Shown here piece after piece: positions 6,677 to 9,560 of a DNA stretch of 9,560 bases. The DNA lies in assembly GCA_031281815.1 (NCBI GenBank), contig JAITEY010000240.1:1-9560 (forward strand), given 5' to 3'. A model generated the notes under the pieces. The model did not search any database and was not told where the DNA came from. It worked only from the letters and a program-made list of their open reading frames with translations. A program made the position numbers and the translations under genes. The DNA comes from Desulfovibrio sp. (GTDB taxonomy: Bacteria; Desulfobacterota; Desulfovibrionia; Desulfovibrionales; Desulfovibrionaceae). Positions within the stretch are counted from its first letter, which is position 1. The number at the start of each line of letters is the position of its first letter.

Positions 6677-7596
6677 TAAGCCGCGCCGGAGCCGGTATCG
6701 GCTGTGATTTCGCTGCCTATGCCCGCGTCCGTAAACAGTTCCAGCAGTACGCAGTTCTCCACGCGGCCGTCCACGATCATGGCTTTTTCCACGCCGCCGC
6801 GCAGGGCTTCAAGACAACAGTCGACCTTAGGGATCATGCCTCCGCTGATGACGGCATCGGCAATCAGGCCGGGAATCTCGCGCGCGGACAGGGAACGCAG
6901 AAGGACGCCGTCTTTGCCGAGCACCCCCGGCACATCGGTCAGCAGCAGCAGGCGTTTGGCCCCGACGGCGGCGGCCACAGCCGCGGCCGCATCGTCCGCG
7001 TTGATGTTGTAAGTCCCGTTTTCTTCATCCACGCCGGTGGGCGCGATGACCGGGATGTAACCCGCTCCGCTCAGGGTGCGCAGCAGTTCCGTATCCACGC
7101 GCACAATCTGCCCCACCCGCCCGAGGTCGACGCCGGCCTCCGCGCCGGTCCCGCCCGCGCTTCCGTCGGCGTCCGGCACTTTCTTGCGCGCTTCAAGGAG
7201 ACGTCCGTCTTTGCCGGAAAGCCCCACGGCCCGCGCTCCCGCCAGGTTCAGCAGCCCGACGATCTCCTTGTTCACCCGGCCCGCGAGGACCATTTCGACC
7301 ACCTCCATGGTAGCATCGTCCGTGATGCGCAGTCCCTTGTGAAAGGACGACGGTATGTCGAGCCTGCTCAACATGTCGCCGATCTGGGGTCCGCCGCCGT
7401 GTACGATGATCGGGCGCACGCCGACGTATTTCAGCAGAGCCACGTTGCGGGCGAAGGATTGTTTCAGCGTTTCGTCGACCATGGCGTGGCCGCCGTACTT
7501 GATGACCACGATTTCGCCGCTGAAGCGGCGCATGTACGGCAGGCTTTCCAACAGGGTACGGGCCGTGCGCTCGTATGTCGCTGCTTCGTTGCTCAC
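6676..7596 (-). CDS. argB: Acetylglutamate kinase
   Basis: A 306-residue enzyme that phosphorylates N-acetylglutamate with ATP, the second step of arginine biosynthesis in the cytoplasm. VVIKYGGHAM carries Lys33 and the glycine pair of the phosphate site, HGGGPQ lies at 66-71, KGLRITD with Arg90 binds substrate, NINADD is at 197-202, LLLTDVPGVL at 217-226 and SGGMIPK with Lys257 closes the active site. An N-terminal helix, YERTARTLLESLPYMRRF, resembles the extension typical of arginine-inhibited hexameric enzymes, so feedback inhibition is likely. Residues 140-157 form a Gly/Ala/Asp-rich insertion in a loop before DLGRVGQIVRVD. The start is GTG 7596 with GGAGG 7 bases upstream. It lies 87 bases after rnhA and is probably cotranscribed. 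Its TAG stop straddles the end of the putative miniature element. Confidence 0.97.
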   Translation of the reverse strand: MSNEAATYERTARTLLESLPYMRRFSGEIVVIKYGGHAMVDETLKQSFARNVALLKYVGVRPIIVHGGGPQIGDMLSRLDIPSSFHKGLRITDDATMEVVEMVLAGRVNKEIVGLLNLAGARAVGLSGKDGRLLEARKKVPDADGSAGGTGAEAGVDLGRVGQIVRVDTELLRTLSGAGYIPVIAPTGVDEENGTYNINADDAAAAVAAAVGAKRLLLLTDVPGVLGKDGVLLRSLSAREIPGLIADAVISGGMIPKVDCCLEALRGGVEKAMIVDGRVENCVLLELFTDAGIGSEITADTGSGAA

Positions 7597-7682
7597 AGGT
7601 CTTCCTCCGTTGCGTAAACGCCTCTCTTCGTCACAATTCTGCGTCTCATGGGTGCCGTGAAGTAACAGCTCCGCCTGCGCAT
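7593..7682 (-). CDS. Possible 29-residue basic small protein between rnhA and argB
   Basis: ATG at 7682 begins one base after the rnhA stop codon and the frame ends in a TGA overlapping the argB GTG start (GTGA), so it fills the gap exactly. AGGA lies 8 bases ahead of the ATG. The product starts MRRRSCYFTAPMRRR and is strongly basic in its first 20 residues. I recognise no family. The tight fit suggests translational coupling from rnhA to argB; it may be a translated spacer or leader, or chance. Confidence 0.3.
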   Translation of the reverse strand: MRRRSCYFTAPMRRRIVTKRGVYATEEDL

Positions 7683-7683
7683 T

Positions 7684-8247
7684 TTACGTTTCCTGCGGAT
7701 ACAGAAGGGCTTGCCGCAGTCTGTCTTCGTCGACGTCGGCTGCAGCCGTTGCGGGGACGTAGCCGGTATCGGGAGGCAGGGAATCACGGCGGGCTTCAAA
7801 GCGGGCCAGTCTGTCCACCTCCTCGTTTTCGACATGGCCGGCGTGGCCTTCCAACCAGTGCAGACGCAGGTCGTGGCGGGAGCGCATAAGGGCCACGCGT
7901 TCCCACAGATCGCGGTTCAACACATCGCCGCCTTTGGCCTTTTTCCAGTTTTTGCGTTGCCAGGACTGCAACCAGCCCTTTTCCACGGCATCGCGCAGAT
8001 AGCGCGAGTCGGTGTACAATTCCACGCGACAGGGGCGTTTCAGGCTTTCCAGAGCGTACAGGGCGGCGTAGAGTTCCATGCGGTTGTTGGTGGTCGAGGC
8101 AAAGCCGCCGGAGATATACTTGACCCTGTTCCTGTATGCCAGACGCGCGGCCCAGCCGCCGGGTCCGGGGTTGCCCAGACAGGATCCGTCGGTGTGGATG
8201 ACGACCGGGGCCTCGTCGTCCGGGGCGGCTTCGGGGTTGAGGCTCAA
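7684..8247 (-). CDS. rnhA: Ribonuclease HI
   Basis: A 187-residue enzyme that cuts the RNA strand of RNA-DNA hybrids, removing primers and R-loops. The domain opens with VVIHTDGSCLGNPGPGGWAA. Catalytic residues are Asp20 (TDGS), Glu58 (NNRMELYAAL), Asp80 (YTDSRYL) and Asp145 (EEVDRLA), with His135 in GHAGHVENEE matching the E. coli catalytic histidine. It also has the basic WQRKNWKKAKG handle and the DTGY motif near the end, followed by about 25 extra residues with no known role. I chose TTG 8247 because AGGAG (8259-8255) lies exactly 7 bases ahead and the domain then starts normally. The frame remains open to another TTG at 8385, but those 46 residues look unrelated and that TTG falls inside a likely -35 box. 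First gene of a probable rnhA-argB transcript. Confidence 0.95.
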   Translation of the reverse strand: MSLNPEAAPDDEAPVVIHTDGSCLGNPGPGGWAARLAYRNRVKYISGGFASTTNNRMELYAALYALESLKRPCRVELYTDSRYLRDAVEKGWLQSWQRKNWKKAKGGDVLNRDLWERVALMRSRHDLRLHWLEGHAGHVENEEVDRLARFEARRDSLPPDTGYVPATAAADVDEDRLRQALLYPQET

Positions 8248-8332
8248 TCGGAAGCTCCTGTTCTCGGATTGTCGGGAAAAAGTTGCGCGGGAGCCCGGAA
8301 GAGCCGGCAAAAAGTCGCCGGGAAAGATATCC

Positions 8333-8361
8333 TTGACCGCCGTCTGCGTATCCTCTAAGGT
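8333..8361 (+). promoter_or_regulatory. Candidate promoter for hflK (plus strand)
   Basis: TTGACC (8333-8338) and TAAGGT (8356-8361) are separated by 17 bases. The -35 box matches 5 of 6 consensus bases and the -10 box only 3 of 6. Transcription would begin near 8368, about 87 bases before the hflK start. It overlaps the opposing rnhA candidate. Confidence 0.35.
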
Positions 8362-8385
8362 ATTCTCCGTTTCACCGGGAGTCAA
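8357..8385 (-). promoter_or_regulatory. Candidate promoter for rnhA-argB (minus strand)
   Basis: On the minus strand TTGACT (8385-8380) and TACCTT (8362-8357) are separated by 17 bases. The -10 box lies almost exactly on that of the opposing candidate, so the two would compete. Transcription would begin near 8350, leaving a leader of about 100 bases before TTG 8247. Confidence 0.35.
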
Positions 8386-8454
8386 TCGTGAGTCTCTCTG
8401 CCGGTGCTTATCTGCAAAAGTAAGTACTGCAATACGACGGATATGGATTGCGAC

Positions 8455-9540
8455 ATGAACTGGGATTGGGACAAACTTCAGGAAAAGCGGCAGGGACCGG
8501 GTCGCAGGCGGCGGATGCCGACGGGGCCGGAGAATCCCTTTTCCGACTTCAAGCCCGGGGATTTCCTTTCCCGTTTTCTCGGCGGAAGGTTGCCGGTCGG
8601 CATCATCTGCCTTGTCGTCTTTCTGGGCTGGGCAGCTTCAGGCATTTTCATCGTCAGGCCCGGCGAAATCGGCGTCATAACACGTTTCGGCGAATACAGC
8701 CGCGAGGTCGGGGACGGGCCGCACTATCATCTGCCCTATCCTGTGGAAGAAGCGGAAATCGTCGCGGCCGAATCCCTGCGCACCGTGGTCATCGGCCAGA
8801 CACCTGACGCCAGGGCCAGAGGGGCATCGCGCAATTCCGCCGAAGAAGCCAGCATGTTCACCGGCGATGAAAACATTGTCCATATGCGTTTCAACGTGCA
8901 GTACAACATCAGCAGGCCGCGCGACTTCCTGTTCAAAGTACGCGATGCGGAGACGACGATTAAGCTCGCGGCTGAGGCGGCTATGCGCGAGGTCGTCGGG
9001 CGCAGCAACATAGACTCCATTTTGACCGCCGGGCGTGCTGAAACGCAGGTCCAGGCCAGACAGGTTCTGGAAAACATCCTTGCACCCTACAATATAGGTG
9101 TGCGCATCCACACAGTGCAGCTTCTGGATGTGCAGCCGCCGCCGGAAGTTGAAGCCGCGTTCAAGGACGTGGCCAGCGCGCGCGAGGACCGGGTGCGGAT
9201 CATCAACGAGGCCGAGGCGTATCGCATGAAAATCGTCCCCGTGGCCAACGGCACGGCCCAGGGTATGCTCAACGCCGCCGAAGCCTACGGCAGGCAGGTG
9301 GAGCAGGCGGCTGAGGGTGAGGCCGAGCGTTTCCGCATCATGGTCAGGGAGTACAGCAAGGCCAGGGACGTGACGCGCAAACGTATGTATCTTGAAGCCA
9401 TGGGCGAAGTGCTGTCCTCTTCCGGTCTGGAGAAAATAATCATTTCACGGGATGCGGACGGCAACATCCTCCCCCTGCTGAACCTGGACGGGCGCGGGCC
9501 CGCGGGCCGGGAAAAACCGCGGGACGGAGCGGCGCAGTGA
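8455..9540 (+). CDS. hflK: FtsH protease modulator HflK (SPFH/band 7 protein)
   Basis: A 361-residue single-pass membrane protein. A Gly/Arg/Pro-rich cytoplasmic N-terminus is followed by one transmembrane segment, roughly residues 46-67 (VGIICLVVFLGWAASGIFIV), and a large SPFH domain facing the periplasm: RPGEIGVITRFGEY, GPHYHLPYPVEEAEIV, FTGDENIVHMRFNVQY, and AAEAAMREVVGRSNIDSILT. An Ala/Glu-rich helical stretch follows (EAEAYRMKIVPVANGTAQGM and AAEAYGRQVEQAAEGEAERF), typical of HflK. With HflC it forms a cage around the FtsH protease and tunes degradation of membrane proteins. The frame is open from 8404, but ATG 8455 gives the usual MNWDWDKLQEK start; its ribosome site, GGAT, is weak. The stop overlaps the hflC start, so the pair is translationally coupled. 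Confidence 0.95.
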   Translation: MNWDWDKLQEKRQGPGRRRRMPTGPENPFSDFKPGDFLSRFLGGRLPVGIICLVVFLGWAASGIFIVRPGEIGVITRFGEYSREVGDGPHYHLPYPVEEAEIVAAESLRTVVIGQTPDARARGASRNSAEEASMFTGDENIVHMRFNVQYNISRPRDFLFKVRDAETTIKLAAEAAMREVVGRSNIDSILTAGRAETQVQARQVLENILAPYNIGVRIHTVQLLDVQPPPEVEAAFKDVASAREDRVRIINEAEAYRMKIVPVANGTAQGMLNAAEAYGRQVEQAAEGEAERFRIMVREYSKARDVTRKRMYLEAMGEVLSSSGLEKIIISRDADGNILPLLNLDGRGPAGREKPRDGAAQ

Positions 9541-9560
9541 ACCAGCGCGTGTTGATAAGC
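9537..9560 (+). CDS. hflC: HflC, start only (partial)
   Basis: GTG at 9537 overlaps the hflK stop (GTGA), with GGAG 7 bases upstream. Eight codons, reading (M)NQRVLIS, are visible before the window ends. Identity rests on the conserved hflK-hflC order and the HflC-like opening, not on domain sequence. Confidence 0.6.

Noticed and set aside
8248..8385. A 46-residue N-terminal extension of ribonuclease HI.
   Set aside because: It has no recognisable domain, its TTG start overlaps a likely -35 box, and an internal TTG has a well-spaced AGGAG.

Overview
The window is GC-rich, densely packed bacterial chromosome. Protein character (HU/IHF, Tgt, ArgB, HflK/HflC, a PHP-helicase fusion) and base use suggest a Desulfovibrio-like member of the Desulfobacterota. 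That assignment is inference from family resemblance; there is no rRNA or other definitive marker here.

Layout. Positions 1-566 (minus) hold the N-terminal half of a radical SAM protein of the Elp3-like type, running off the left edge. Divergent from it, on the plus strand, come a HIT-family hydrolase (660-1091), an HU/IHF-family DNA-binding protein (1109-1405) and tRNA-guanine transglycosylase tgt (1517-2671). Tgt is convergent with a very large minus-strand gene (2787-6329) that joins a complete endonuclease Q-like PHP nuclease to a UvrD-type helicase through a Pro/Ala/Lys-rich linker. Upstream of it lie a convincing sigma-70-like promoter and a CTGT-N8-ACAG dyad that looks like a LexA/SOS operator. 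Next, 6330-6675 is non-coding and unusually structured: three back-to-back hairpins (6468-6574), then a roughly 100-bp AT-rich element with imperfect terminal inverted repeats and a TAA duplication at its ends, sitting exactly at the argB stop codon. Beyond it, on the minus strand, are argB (6676-7596), a possible 29-codon small ORF filling the gap (7593-7682) and a ribonuclease HI gene (7684-8247). A shared divergent promoter region (8248-8454) separates these from hflK (8455-9540, plus), whose stop overlaps the start of hflC at the right edge.

How the genes fit together. Most are housekeeping: tRNA queuosine modification, arginine biosynthesis, RNA-DNA hybrid removal and control of FtsH membrane proteolysis. 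The stand-out is the nuclease-helicase fusion. Endonuclease Q cuts 5' of deaminated bases and abasic sites, and a fused 3'-5' helicase could act at the nick. A damage-type operator just ahead of the gene would fit a DNA-repair role. The main candidates for something undescribed are this fusion with its predicted SOS control, the palindromic repeats captured in its linker, and the repeat cluster and miniature element downstream of argB.
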